Shown: positions 1 to 8,121 of the stretch, piece after piece
Layout of the letters: each line of letters begins with the position of its first letter
Position numbering within the stretch: the first letter of the stretch is position 1
Assembly (NCBI GenBank): GCA_002335115.1
Contig: DDCR01000168.1
Span: 2,705-38,479 of the forward strand
Origin: Oceanospirillaceae bacterium UBA2001
GTDB taxonomy: Bacteria; Pseudomonadota; Gammaproteobacteria; Pseudomonadales; Balneatricaceae
Length of the DNA stretch: 35,775 nt
Reading direction: 5' to 3'
Position numbers and translations under genes: made by a program
Notes under the pieces: generated by a model
Databases searched by the model: none
Told to the model about the DNA's origin: nothing
Seen by the model: the letters and a program-made list of their open reading frames with translations, nothing else

Positions 1-20
1 AAATCCTGCCGTCCCGACCA
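1..20 (+). tRNA. 3' end of a tRNA gene, probably tRNA-Pro (partial, cut by window edge)
   Basis: The first 20 bases read as the 3' part of a T-loop, the T-stem strand CCTGC, the acceptor strand CGTCCCG, discriminator A and an encoded CCA. The acceptor partner would be CGGGACG. A 5' CGG start with discriminator A is typical of bacterial tRNA-Pro. Only the 3' end is in the window, so the anticodon is not seen and the amino-acid assignment is an inference. The sequence also forms most of a direct repeat found again near 23.9 kb, as expected for an integration site in a tRNA gene. Confidence 0.7.
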
Positions 21-28
21 ATTATTCC
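1..28 (+). repeat. Direct repeat copy 1, putative att site at tRNA 3' end
   Basis: These 28 bases match 23869-23896 in the same orientation at 25 of 28 positions; the mismatches are at repeat positions 11, 16 and 18. The copy covers the tRNA 3' end plus 8 bases beyond CCA. A tyrosine-integrase remnant lies directly beside it. Integrative elements typically rebuild the tRNA 3' end on one side and leave a copy on the other. This is the intact (tRNA) side. Confidence 0.65.
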
Positions 29-29
29 A

Positions 30-398
30 TTAAAATTTGACATCTAGCGTGTCTTTTTTTGGATGTTTTAAAAGTCTAGTTAGTAAAGAATTTGTAATGT
101 CTAACGTCTCAGCCATTATTGTTGCTGATTCGCCAAACCTTCTTTTGTATCACTTACCTGCCAATGCATTACTCTGTCGCATGCCTGGTTGTCCAATTTC
201 TGTCTAAACAGGGTATGTATTAACCCTATCTCTAACGTCTTTAAATGCTCTATTCAAATACACTGGCGTTATGTATGTTCTATGGTTACCTGAGTCCATT
301 GCCACCTGAGTTATCTTATTAGGCACTCTATGAATTGGGTGAGAGAAAACCCCCTTATTAAACCCCCTTCTTGACGTTAATATAGTTTTACTAGCCAT
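30..398 (-). pseudogene. Tyrosine recombinase/integrase C-terminal remnant (P4-like site-specific integrase)
   Basis: Reading leftward from 398 in one frame, the product resembles the C-terminal catalytic domain of P4-like integrases. It has an FSHPIHR-type segment and, after two in-frame stops (TAG at 204-206, TGA at 150-152), a stretch MAETLDITNSLLTRLLKHP (about 116-60). That stretch matches the family pattern AESLDI..Y.LKRLLNHK just before the catalytic Tyr region; the usual GY(I/V) ending and the Tyr itself are degraded. A further decayed piece in another frame (about 391-540, with an LTGYK motif like the family's LTGxR) may be upstream sequence, with a frameshift between. No intact 5' end is visible. 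The gene ends one base from the tRNA-side repeat, the usual position for a tRNA-targeting integrase. It is certainly non-functional. The identification is good for the 3' part and weak beyond 400. I see nothing else in the AT-rich stretch up to 622. Confidence 0.68.
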
Positions 399-622
399 TA
401 AAAAACCGATCTAAATTCATTCTTAGCTGAATATTGTGCTGTGGTCGTTTATGGTGCAAAAGGTGTTCTGCTGGGTTCACTATGGTGCACCCTATCAATT
501 TATAACCTGTTAAAACCATTAATAAAAACTCTAACCATATGAAACATATATATAAAAATAAAACTATTATATTTTTATATAATTGGCATGAAGGTTGCGT
601 TTGAGTAATTAGTAAAATCACT

Positions 623-886
623 TTGGTGCTAGTTATTTGGCTTAAATTACTCATACTGGATGAACCCACAGAAGGGATTCAGCCTAATATTGTGCAGGAA
701 ATAGGTGACATTATTGTGCAGTTGAATCAACAGTTGGGTTTAACGGTGTTGTTGGTTGAGCAGAAATTAGCCTTTGCTAGAAAGGTGGGTCATCAGTTTT
801 GTATCCTTGATTGTGGCTGTGCTATTGCACAGGGTCGTATCAAAGATTTAGATGACAGTCTCATCAAACAATATCTAACAGTATAG
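623..886 (+). pseudogene. urtE: UrtE remnant: C-terminal part of urea ABC transporter ATP-binding protein
   Basis: The product begins almost exactly at the Walker B region (KLLILDEPTEGIQP, from about 644) and continues through the H-loop-equivalent segment and the C-terminus typical of branched-chain/urea ABC ATPases (LLVEQ, then an ARKVGHQF helix). Walker A and the LSGGQ signature are missing. About 80 residues remain of the roughly 230 usual for UrtE, so no functional ATPase can be made from it. The only available starts (for example TTG at 623) lack a convincing ribosome binding site. It stops 9 bases before ureD, the normal urt-ure operon order, which is why I call it UrtE rather than LivF. 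The break lies at about 640, where integrase debris begins. Confidence 0.8.
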
Positions 887-895
887 GCACGATTT

Positions 896-1729
896 ATGGA
901 AGCGGTGGCTAAAAATACCAATTGGCAAGCTGACCTGGCTTTAGACTTTGCACCTAGGGCTGGAAAGACACGCCTGATTGCTTCCCAACGGCGGGGCCCA
1001 TTAACAGTGCAGAGGGCTTTTTACCCAGAAGGAAATGTTAATCATACCTACTTACTCCACCCGCCCGGTGGCGTAGTTGGGGGTGATGAACTGAATATCA
1101 ACATTAATGTGCAGGGGGGAGGTCAGGTGCTTTTAACAACACCCGGCGCCACCAAGTTTTATCGTTCAGCAGGGCCCCAAGCCTTGGTAAAGCAAAGCTT
1201 ACACATTGCTGATGGTGCAACATTGGAATGGATGCCATTAGAAAGCATTTTCTTCCCTGCGACCAATGCGGCCATTAAAACAGAAGTTCATTTGATGGCT
1301 AATGCTAAGTTTATTGGTTGGGAAATGAATTGTTTGGGTCGACCGGCCAATGGTGAAGGCTTTGCCATGGGTACTATTAATAGTGACTTTGCGTGTTATC
1401 GCGATGGCAAGATCGTGTTGTTAGATCGGTTTGCGACGCAGGGCGAATCAATGATGGCTTCGCCTGTGGGTATGCGAGGATTTAGCGCGCAATCGATGTT
1501 AGTGGCAACCGTGTCTGATGAATCATTAATTCGACAGGTGCAAACTATGCTTGCTGGTTATGCACCCAAAATTTGGGCGGGAGCTAGCTGTGTTGATGGT
1601 TTGTTAGTGGTGCGTGTATTGGCACATCAGAGTCAGGATATGCTGCTCCTGCTCGTTGCAGTATGGCGCTTGCTGCGGCCAGTAATCATGGAACGCCAAG
1701 CCGAGCCGCCCCGTATTTGGGCAACTTAA
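896..1729 (+). CDS. ureD: Urease accessory protein UreD (UreH)
   Basis: This 277-residue protein is the scaffold that binds apo-urease and, with UreF and UreG, takes part in nickel delivery and lysine carbamylation. It shows the family's N-terminal landmarks: RRGPLTVQRAFYPEG near residue 32, HPPGGVVGGDEL near 55, and the TTPGATKFYRS segment near 81. The length is normal for UreD. ATG at 896 follows the urtE remnant by 9 bases, so the gene probably depended on transcription from the lost urt genes. It starts an unbroken run ureD-A-B-C-E-F-G on the same strand. The reading frame is intact and the assignment is secure. Confidence 0.96.
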   Translation: MEAVAKNTNWQADLALDFAPRAGKTRLIASQRRGPLTVQRAFYPEGNVNHTYLLHPPGGVVGGDELNININVQGGGQVLLTTPGATKFYRSAGPQALVKQSLHIADGATLEWMPLESIFFPATNAAIKTEVHLMANAKFIGWEMNCLGRPANGEGFAMGTINSDFACYRDGKIVLLDRFATQGESMMASPVGMRGFSAQSMLVATVSDESLIRQVQTMLAGYAPKIWAGASCVDGLLVVRVLAHQSQDMLLLLVAVWRLLRPVIMERQAEPPRIWAT

Positions 1730-1747
1730 AATATAGAGTGTATAGAT

Positions 1748-1767
1748 TAGTGCCTTTTTAGGCACTA
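1748..1767 (+). promoter_or_regulatory. Intercistronic stem-loop just before the ureA ribosome binding site
   Basis: A perfect 8-bp stem (TAGTGCCT / AGGCACTA) closes a TTTT loop. It is followed at once by a TAGGAG Shine-Dalgarno sequence and the ureA ATG at 1781. It lies in the only sizeable gap inside the urease operon (51 bases). It lacks a downstream T-tract, so it is more likely an mRNA processing or stability element, or a translation modulator, than a terminator. The function is inferred from position only. Confidence 0.55.
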
Positions 1768-1780
1768 TAGGAGTGAATTT

Positions 1781-2083
1781 ATGGAATTAACACCGCGCGA
1801 AAAAGACAAATTAATGCTATTTACCGCAGGTTTGTTGGCTGAGCGACGCAAAAACCGGGGTCTAAAGCTTAACTATCCAGAATCTGTGGCTTACATCAGT
1901 GCCGCACTTCTGGAAGGCGCTCGCGATGGTCGCAGTGTGGCAGAGTTAATGGATTATGGCAGTACCCTGCTGACCCGAGACGATGTAATGGATGGCATCC
2001 CTGAAATGATTCAGGATGTTCAAGTAGAGGCCACCTTTGTCGATGGCACCAAACTAGTCACAGTTCACGAGCCAATTGTTTAA
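1781..2083 (+). CDS. ureA: Urease subunit gamma
   Basis: This 100-residue structural subunit of cytoplasmic nickel urease (urea + H2O to NH3 and carbamate) has the classic start [17 protein letters not shown] and the [13 protein letters not shown] segment near residue 28. The length is exactly what is expected for a stand-alone bacterial gamma subunit. The Shine-Dalgarno AGGAG lies 8 bases before the ATG. Its stop is 10 bases before the true ureB start. Together with UreB and UreC it forms the (alpha-beta-gamma)3 enzyme. Confidence 0.98.
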   Translation: MELTPREKDKLMLFTAGLLAERRKNRGLKLNYPESVAYISAALLEGARDGRSVAELMDYGSTLLTRDDVMDGIPEMIQDVQVEATFVDGTKLVTVHEPIV

Positions 2084-2093
2084 GGAAAAACAG

Positions 2094-2402
2094 ATGATAC
2101 CAGGTGAATATCGCGTTGCTAAGGGCAGTATTGTATTAAATGCTGGTCGTGAAACGATAGAGGTTGAGGTAGCCAACAAAGGCGATCGTCCAGTGCAAAT
2201 TGGCTCTCATTATCATTTCTTTGAAGTGAATGAAGAACTCCATTTTGATCGCCAAGCCAGTCGTGGCTTTCGGTTAAATATTGCAGCGGGCACTGCCGTG
2301 CGCTTTGAACCAGGACAAACTAGGCGGGTTGAATTGGTGGCTTTAGCAGGTAAGCGTCAGGTTTACGGCTTTCAGGGTAAAGTGATGGGTGCATTAAATT
2401 GA
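2094..2402 (+). CDS. ureB: Urease subunit beta
   Basis: This 102-residue beta subunit starts [11 protein letters not shown], the family's standard N-terminus, and carries the HYHFFEVN motif near residue 40 and FEPG near 78. An in-frame TTG at 2076 would add six residues and overlap ureA. I prefer ATG 2094 because the ribosome binding site TAAGGA (2081-2086) is correctly spaced for it and homologues begin there. It is 10 bases upstream of ureC in the same operon. Confidence 0.97.
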   Translation: MIPGEYRVAKGSIVLNAGRETIEVEVANKGDRPVQIGSHYHFFEVNEELHFDRQASRGFRLNIAAGTAVRFEPGQTRRVELVALAGKRQVYGFQGKVMGALN

Positions 2403-2412
2403 GGAATGGAAG

Positions 2413-4116
2413 ATGGTAGCAATATCACGCAGTGCTTACGCAGAGATGTTCGGCCCAACCACGGGCGACAAGGTGCGTTTAGCAGACACAGAATTGTGGC
2501 TTCAGGTGGAAGACGACTTGACACATTATGGGGAAGAGGTGAAGTTTGGTGGTGGTAAGGTTATTCGTGACGGCATGGGACAGAGCCAGGCCTGCAGCGC
2601 TCAGGTGCCAGACTTAGTCATTACCAATGCCTTGGTCATCGATCATTGGGGCATCATCAAGGCTGATATTGCGATCAAAGATGGGCGTATTCAGGCCATA
2701 GGTAAAGCGGGTAACCCAGACATTCAACCTGGCGTGAGTATTGAGATTGGGCCAGGTACAGAAGTGGTGGCAGGGGAGGGGCAATTGTTAACAGCGGGGG
2801 GTGTTGATGCCCATATCCATTTTATCTGTCCACAACAGGTAGAAGAAGCACTATGTTCTGGTGTCACTACCATGCTGGGCGGCGGCACTGGGCCCGCAAC
2901 AGGCACTAAGGCCACCACCTGCACTCCAGGGCCTTGGAATATTGCGCGTATGCTGGAAGCTGCTGATGTGCTGCCGATGAATCTTGGGTTTCTTGGCAAG
3001 GGCAATGCGAGCCTTCCAGAGCCCCTGCGGGAGCAGGTTGAAGCGGGTGCCATGGGTTTAAAATTACATGAGGATTGGGGTTCCACACCTGCGGCTATTG
3101 ATAACTGTTTATCAGTGGCTGAGGAATATGATGTGCAGGTGGCAATTCATACAGACACACTGAACGAAGGTGGCTTTGTTGAATCTACATTGGCAGCCAT
3201 TGGTGATCGGGTCATTCATACCTATCACACCGAAGGTGCTGGTGGTGGCCATGCGCCAGATATTATTAAAGCCGCCGGGCTAATTAATGTTCTACCGTCG
3301 TCTACTAATCCAACTCGTCCGTATACGGTCAATACTGTGGATGAGCATTTGGATATGCTCATGGTATGTCATCACTTGGACCCTAGTATTCCTGAAGATG
3401 TGGCGTTTGCCGAATCGCGCATTCGCCGTGAGACGATTGCCGCAGAAGATATCTTGCACGATTTGGGGGCTTTTTCTATGATTTCCTCCGATTCTCAAGC
3501 CATGGGTCGGGTTGGTGAGGTAATTACCCGCACTTGGCAAACAGCCCACAAGATGAAGGTGCAAAGAGGCCCATTAGCAGAAGATTCTGCCGAAAATGAT
3601 AACTACCGGATTAAACGGTATATCGCTAAATACACCATTAATCCAGCCTTAACCCATGGCATTGCCCACGAAGTGGGGTCTATTGAAGTAGGAAAGTTGG
3701 CAGATTTAGTGCTATGGAAGCCCGCTTTTTTTGGCACCAAGCCCAGCCTGATTATGAAAGGTGGCATGATTGCAATGGCGCCTATGGGAGATCCCAATGC
3801 CTCAATCCCTACCCCACAGCCAGTTCATTACCGTCCTATGTTTGGTAGTTTGGGCGCCGCATCCCAAAGCACAAGCATGATCTTTTTGCCCACCGTGGCA
3901 GCAGAAAATGGCTTGGCAAAAACATTGGGATTGCGCTCGTTAATTGGTTATGTACGAGGCTGTCGTGATTTGTCCAAAGCCAGCATGATTCACAACGATT
4001 GGCTGCCCGACATTGACGTGGACCCACAGACCTATGTGGTACAGGCTGATGGAGTTGCATTAACTTGTGAACCCGCTAGCGAACTGCCTATGGCGCAACG
4101 TTATTTTCTATTCTGA
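2413..4116 (+). CDS. ureC: Urease subunit alpha (catalytic, dinuclear nickel)
   Basis: This 567-residue catalytic subunit has all its metal ligands in the register used for Klebsiella urease: HIH at residues 134 and 136, the carbamylated lysine at 217 with His219 (GLKLHEDWG), the HTDTLNEGG region with the next nickel His near 246, [12 protein letters not shown] near 272, the mobile-flap histidine in MVCHHLDP near 320, and the nickel Asp in SSDSQAMGR near 360. The C-terminus ends RYFLF as in the family. The frame is intact and no key residue is missing, so the enzyme should be active if nickel is inserted. Eight bases separate its stop from ureE. Confidence 0.99.
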   Translation: MVAISRSAYAEMFGPTTGDKVRLADTELWLQVEDDLTHYGEEVKFGGGKVIRDGMGQSQACSAQVPDLVITNALVIDHWGIIKADIAIKDGRIQAIGKAGNPDIQPGVSIEIGPGTEVVAGEGQLLTAGGVDAHIHFICPQQVEEALCSGVTTMLGGGTGPATGTKATTCTPGPWNIARMLEAADVLPMNLGFLGKGNASLPEPLREQVEAGAMGLKLHEDWGSTPAAIDNCLSVAEEYDVQVAIHTDTLNEGGFVESTLAAIGDRVIHTYHTEGAGGGHAPDIIKAAGLINVLPSSTNPTRPYTVNTVDEHLDMLMVCHHLDPSIPEDVAFAESRIRRETIAAEDILHDLGAFSMISSDSQAMGRVGEVITRTWQTAHKMKVQRGPLAEDSAENDNYRIKRYIAKYTINPALTHGIAHEVGSIEVGKLADLVLWKPAFFGTKPSLIMKGGMIAMAPMGDPNASIPTPQPVHYRPMFGSLGAASQSTSMIFLPTVAAENGLAKTLGLRSLIGYVRGCRDLSKASMIHNDWLPDIDVDPQTYVVQADGVALTCEPASELPMAQRYFLF

Positions 4117-4124
4117 GGCCAGTC

Positions 4125-4562
4125 ATGATCAAATTTATTAACAAGGTGGAAGGTGAATCAATACCCCATCTTCAACTTAGCCTCAGTATTGAGCAGCGTA
4201 TAAAAAGTCGGTTACGAGTGACTTTAAGTGATGGCCAAGAAGCGGGTTTAGACCTACCTCGAGGCATCACATTAAGGCATGGGGACATACTGGCTAGTGA
4301 ACATGGAGACCGCGTAACAATTGTGGCTGCCGCAGAAACCTTGTCTGTGGTGCGCACTGATGATGATCTGTTGCGGGCTCGTGTCTGTTATCACTTGGGC
4401 AATCGTCATACACCTATAGAAATCAAACCCCATTTCGTCAGTTACCAGCATGATCATGTACTGGATAAAATGGTGATGGGTTTAGGAGGCACGGTAACCC
4501 TTGAAGAACTGCCATTTGAACCAGAAACGGGGGCCTACGGTGGTCATAGTAATGATCATTAA
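4125..4562 (+). CDS. ureE: Urease accessory protein UreE (nickel metallochaperone)
   Basis: This 145-residue chaperone delivers nickel to the UreG complex. The N-terminal half is the peptide-binding domain. The C-terminal metal-binding domain shows the conserved VCYHLGNRHTPIE segment near residue 87 and the HDHVLDKMVMGLG segment near 108, which contains the metal-binding His. The tail ends GGHSNDH with only two histidines, so it lacks the long poly-His extension of Klebsiella UreE. The gene is colinear with ureC and ureF. Confidence 0.97.
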   Translation: MIKFINKVEGESIPHLQLSLSIEQRIKSRLRVTLSDGQEAGLDLPRGITLRHGDILASEHGDRVTIVAAAETLSVVRTDDDLLRARVCYHLGNRHTPIEIKPHFVSYQHDHVLDKMVMGLGGTVTLEELPFEPETGAYGGHSNDH

Positions 4563-4580
4563 GGCTAAGGTGTTTCTATA

Positions 4581-5246
4581 GTGGTGCCAACATTTAGATT
4601 GTTCCAGCTCATTAGCCCGTCACTGCCCGTGGGGGCCTTTTCATACTCTCAGGGGCTGGAGTGGGCCGTAGAATCAGGCTGGATTCATGATCAGGCAACT
4701 TTTGATGGCTGGTTGAGAGCTCAGCTCAGTGAGTGCCTAACCCGGCTCGAATTACCCATGCTAAATGCTGCCTGTGCAGCTATAGAGAGGCAGGATTGGC
4801 AGCGACTGCAGGATATTAGTCGAACTCTGATGGCCTGGAGGGAGACCAAAGAACTAAGGCAAGAAGAACAATTACGAGGCGAGGCATTAATGCGATTGTT
4901 ACCAAATCTAGGGATTATTGTGCCCGATATCATTCGCTCAGCAGCTCAGCGTAGTCAGGTGGTGGGATTAGCCATAGCGGGGGTTCAGTGGCATATTCAA
5001 ACTGAGGATTTATGCCGCGGTTATGTTTGGAGTTGGTTAGAAAATGCCGTCATAACAGGGGTGAAATTAATCCCTTTAGGGCAGACACAAGGCCAGCAGA
5101 TATTGCATGGGATGTCCTCTGCACTCGAACAAGCAGTTCAATCAGCTGCAGCAATTGCCTATGAAGACGCTGGCAGCAGCGCTCCAGCATTAGCCATTGC
5201 TAGTAGCAATCACGAAATTCAATATACACGTTTATTTAGGAGTTAA
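4581..5246 (+). CDS. ureF: Urease accessory protein UreF
   Basis: This 221-residue protein links UreD to the UreG GTPase and acts in fidelity and GTPase control of nickel insertion. The conserved N-terminal motif [20 protein letters not shown] (residues 9-28) is unmistakable, and the GxxWxxxxE-type C-terminal helices are present. Translation appears to start at GTG 4581: the conserved family N-terminus follows directly and there is no ATG nearer. It is one base short of abutting ureG's GTG start region (stop 5246, next start 5249). Confidence 0.96.
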   Translation: MVPTFRLFQLISPSLPVGAFSYSQGLEWAVESGWIHDQATFDGWLRAQLSECLTRLELPMLNAACAAIERQDWQRLQDISRTLMAWRETKELRQEEQLRGEALMRLLPNLGIIVPDIIRSAAQRSQVVGLAIAGVQWHIQTEDLCRGYVWSWLENAVITGVKLIPLGQTQGQQILHGMSSALEQAVQSAAAIAYEDAGSSAPALAIASSNHEIQYTRLFRS

Positions 5247-5248
5247 TT

Positions 5249-5863
5249 GTGAATGAATATAAAATGCCCTTACGTATAGGGGTTGGTGGGCCCGTAGGTT
5301 CTGGCAAGACCGCATTGCTTGAAGCTGTCTGTAAAGCCATGCGAGATGACTATAATTTAGCAGTGGTCACCAATGATATTTATACCCAAGAGGATGCAAA
5401 AATTTTAACTCGGGCTGAGGCTTTAAGTGAAGATCGCATTATTGGGGTGGAAACAGGGGGATGCCCACATACAGCCATTCGAGAGGATGCTTCTATGAAT
5501 TTGGCTGCCATTGATACCCTTGCCCAGCGCCACAAAAATTTAGACATTGTATTTGTGGAAAGTGGAGGCGACAATTTAAGTGCCACGTTTAGTCCTGAGT
5601 TAGCAGACCTTACCGTCTTTGTTATCGACGTAGGAGAAGGAGAAAAAATTCCTCGCAAAGGTGGCCCGGGCATTACTAAATCCGATTTACTGGTCATCAA
5701 TAAAACCGACCTAGCCCCTTATGTTGGTGCTGACTTAGGCATTATGGAAGCTGATACCAATCGCATGCGCCCCGAAAAGCCATGGGTTTTTACTAACTTG
5801 AAAACGCTTAACGGTTTGGACGACATCATAGAATTCATTCGCCATTATGGTATGTTAACTTGA
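5249..5863 (+). CDS. ureG: Urease accessory protein UreG (GTPase)
   Basis: This 204-residue SIMIBI-class GTPase powers nickel insertion into urease. The P-loop GPVGSGKT is at residues 14-21, the metal-binding Cys-Pro-His at 72-74 ([13 protein letters not shown]), the [17 protein letters not shown] segment near 102 and the guanine-specificity motif NKTD near 151. GTG 5249 is used as start, with GGAG upstream inside the end of ureF. It is the last gene of the urease operon. The next gene points the other way, 89 bases downstream. Confidence 0.98.
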   Translation: MNEYKMPLRIGVGGPVGSGKTALLEAVCKAMRDDYNLAVVTNDIYTQEDAKILTRAEALSEDRIIGVETGGCPHTAIREDASMNLAAIDTLAQRHKNLDIVFVESGGDNLSATFSPELADLTVFVIDVGEGEKIPRKGGPGITKSDLLVINKTDLAPYVGADLGIMEADTNRMRPEKPWVFTNLKTLNGLDDIIEFIRHYGMLT

Positions 5864-5877
5864 CCTAGGGCACCGAT

Positions 5878-5911
5878 AAAGCCATTCCTTGGCCAACAAT
5901 GTGGTGGCTTT
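5878..5911. terminator. Weak inverted repeat between convergent ureG and flavoprotein genes
   Basis: AAAGCCA (5878-5884) pairs with TGGCTTT (5905-5911) around a 20-base loop, in the only gap between two converging operons. The position suits a terminator but the loop is long and no clean T-run follows in either direction. This is a low-confidence call. Confidence 0.25.
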
Positions 5912-5952
5912 GTGGGTGCAAAAACTTGTAAACGCGGTACATGCAGTGTTGC

Positions 5953-8007
5953 CTAGGGTGTCACCATCTTGAGTTCATTAACCATACGTTCACGGCGCTT
6001 ATCGTCGGGTTGGATGGGTGCTGCTCCCAGCTCGCGTGCCGCTTGGTGGCCCCCGTAGACAGCATGAGCGATTAAACCAGGTGCTGCACAGTCGCCAATG
6101 CGTTGTAAGGTTTTGAAGTGCTCAGCGAAGGGCTGTAACCCATGCCATAGTGAATCATTGGCAATGCGTGATGTTACAGGCACTAGATACTCGGCTTCAA
6201 TGGTGCTCACTGAACCTGTGAAGACACATTCTAATTGCGCCCTAGAATCTTGCCAAGACAGTAAGCCACGGTTATAGATGATGTCGATACCGGCGTCGAT
6301 GAGTTGCCGCATGACTGCGGCTTGGTCATCGGTGTAGGAATGCCAGCCGCCCACTAAAGAGGCAGGTGTGATCAGCGTCACTGCAATGCCACGTTGGCGT
6401 AATTTAAGTGCCAATAAGTTGCCCATGGAGTAATGATCGTCATCATAGACGATGGCCCTTCCATCGGGTATTTCATCACCCATAATGTCTTCTACTGAAA
6501 CCACTGTGTGGTCTTGGAAGCCGTCAAATGGGGACGCACTGTGACGGCCCACACCATCGGTGCGCCAATGGGCACCCGTGGCGACGAACACGTGTGTTGG
6601 GCTTAGTTCGAGTATGGCCTCTGTATCCAGCAGACTACTGGGGTAGATAGCCACGTTATCCATCTTTGCCAGCTGCCCCAGGCGCCAGTCTCTTACCCGT
6701 GCTACCTCAGACATGCCTGGCAAGCGTGATTCTTGGTTTATCCTGCCACCTAGCTCGCGTTCGGCTTCAGCAATGGTGACGGCGTACCCACGTTGGCCTA
6801 GGGCGCATGCGGCTTCTAGTCCTGCTGGGCCACTGCCGATGACCAGAACTGATTCATCTGCGTGTTGCTTAGCAATGCGCTCAGGGTGCCATCCTCGACG
6901 CCATTCTTCGCCCATGGTTGGATTCTGTGTACAACGAATCGGTGCGTTAAGGGAATCGTGGGCGTAACAGACGTTGCAGCCAATACACTCTCTAATGTCG
7001 TCGGGACGCCCATGTTTGATCTTATTGGGTAGAAAAGGATCGGCAATGGATGGGCGTGCAGCGCCAATGAAGTCTTGGGTGCCACTAGTGATCTGCTTAA
7101 GCATGGTATCTGGAGAAGTGAACCTGCCGACACTCACCACAGGCTTACTGGTGAGGGACTTGATTTTTGCGACAGCTAACTGGTTAGAGGCTTCTTCAAC
7201 AAATCGAGCGGTGCCCATTTCTAATGCATAATCGGTGACCGTGATATCCCATAGATCAGGTAATTCAGCTATTTGTGAGAACATACCTACCAAATCATCA
7301 GGGTCTTGATGGGGTACTGCTGGAATAGAATAACGCACTGCGACTGCACATTCGCCCTTCACTACCTCTAGGGTGTCTTGGATAATCTCTCTAATCAAGC
7401 GTACTCGGTTCTCTGGGCTACCACCATATTCGTCGTCGCGTTGATTCCATTCAGCCGACAAAAAGTTATTCAGCAAATAACCATGGTTGGTGTACACATA
7501 AACAATATCAAACCCTGCTTCAATGGCTCGCTGGGCGGCAGCTTTATGCCATTTGCGCAGCTTGGTAATATCGTCTTTGGTCATGGCTTGAGTTTGCAAA
7601 GGCATGCCAACGAGGGCGTCATTGGGGCGGCTTGATGCCGAAATAGCCTGCTCACGAGTGTACAAATTAGCGCTACTTTGGCCACCGTGCCATAGTTCTA
7701 TACCCGCTAAGGAGCCATGGGCATGCACTGCGTCTGTCATCAAACGTAAATTCTTAATATCGCCTTTATCCCATATAGAGGCGTGGGGGAACGGCATATC
7801 ATCGGAACTAGGGTGTATAGAACAATACTCGGTACAAACCACGCCCCAGCCACCCTCGGCTTTGATACCGCGCATCGCAGCCATCATCTGTGGGCGCATG
7901 TATCCCATGCCGCAACAGTGGGGTACTTGGTAAAACCGGTTGGGCGCTGTTACTGGGCCAATTTTAAGTGGCTCAAACAGAATATCATATTTGGGGTCGC
8001 GGCTCAT
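5953..8007 (-). CDS. Trimethylamine-dehydrogenase-like flavoprotein (NADH:flavin oxidoreductase family), first copy
   Basis: This 684-residue protein has the full trimethylamine dehydrogenase architecture. An FMN-binding TIM barrel comes first, with NRFYQVPHC placing Cys31 where trimethylamine dehydrogenase attaches FMN covalently. A 4Fe-4S motif follows near residue 345 (CIGCNVC, eleven residues, then CTQNP), and then an ADP/dinucleotide-binding half (GSGPAGLEAA). The active-site Tyr-x-x-His (VYVYTNH) is kept. Family members oxidatively remove N-methyl groups from tertiary or secondary amines (trimethylamine, dimethylglycine, N-methylproline). I chose ATG 8007 because AGGAAA precedes it and the family N-terminus begins there; an in-frame GTG at 8061 would add 18 unrelated residues. 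It is the third gene of the leftward arm, after the Rieske oxygenase. The exact substrate is unknown. Confidence 0.9.
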   Translation of the reverse strand: MSRDPKYDILFEPLKIGPVTAPNRFYQVPHCCGMGYMRPQMMAAMRGIKAEGGWGVVCTEYCSIHPSSDDMPFPHASIWDKGDIKNLRLMTDAVHAHGSLAGIELWHGGQSSANLYTREQAISASSRPNDALVGMPLQTQAMTKDDITKLRKWHKAAAQRAIEAGFDIVYVYTNHGYLLNNFLSAEWNQRDDEYGGSPENRVRLIREIIQDTLEVVKGECAVAVRYSIPAVPHQDPDDLVGMFSQIAELPDLWDITVTDYALEMGTARFVEEASNQLAVAKIKSLTSKPVVSVGRFTSPDTMLKQITSGTQDFIGAARPSIADPFLPNKIKHGRPDDIRECIGCNVCYAHDSLNAPIRCTQNPTMGEEWRRGWHPERIAKQHADESVLVIGSGPAGLEAACALGQRGYAVTIAEAERELGGRINQESRLPGMSEVARVRDWRLGQLAKMDNVAIYPSSLLDTEAILELSPTHVFVATGAHWRTDGVGRHSASPFDGFQDHTVVSVEDIMGDEIPDGRAIVYDDDHYSMGNLLALKLRQRGIAVTLITPASLVGGWHSYTDDQAAVMRQLIDAGIDIIYNRGLLSWQDSRAQLECVFTGSVSTIEAEYLVPVTSRIANDSLWHGLQPFAEHFKTLQRIGDCAAPGLIAHAVYGGHQAARELGAAPIQPDDKRRERMVNELKMVTP

Positions 8008-8056
8008 GGCAGTGTTTCCTGTGCTATGCCTATCCTGGGTGAACTCCTGTTGCGTT

Positions 8057-8104
8057 ACCACAACAGTGGGGCACTTGGTGAAGCCCCGTTAGTTTGAGGG
8101 GCTC
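8057..8104 (-). pseudogene. Fragment of a duplicated flavoprotein 5' end
   Basis: Read leftward in one frame, these 16 codons give EPLKLTGLHQVPHCCG. This mirrors EPLKI...FYQVPHCCG at residues 12-33 of the flavoprotein that starts just downstream at 8007, but with about six codons deleted. It is not in the frame of the functional gene. It sits between the Rieske gene and the intact flavoprotein, so it looks like the scar of a tandem copy or of gene replacement. Confidence 0.65.
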
Positions 8105-8121
8105 AACATTAAATGGTGAAG

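Noticed and set aside
2724..4357. Several minus-strand open frames inside ureC and ureE
   Set aside because: They are shadows of strongly conserved urease genes, lack ribosome binding sites and have no recognisable products.
8008..8061. An 18-residue N-terminal extension of the first flavoprotein from GTG 8061
   Set aside because: The family N-terminus and a good Shine-Dalgarno sequence fit ATG 8007; the extension partly overlaps the duplicate scar in another frame.
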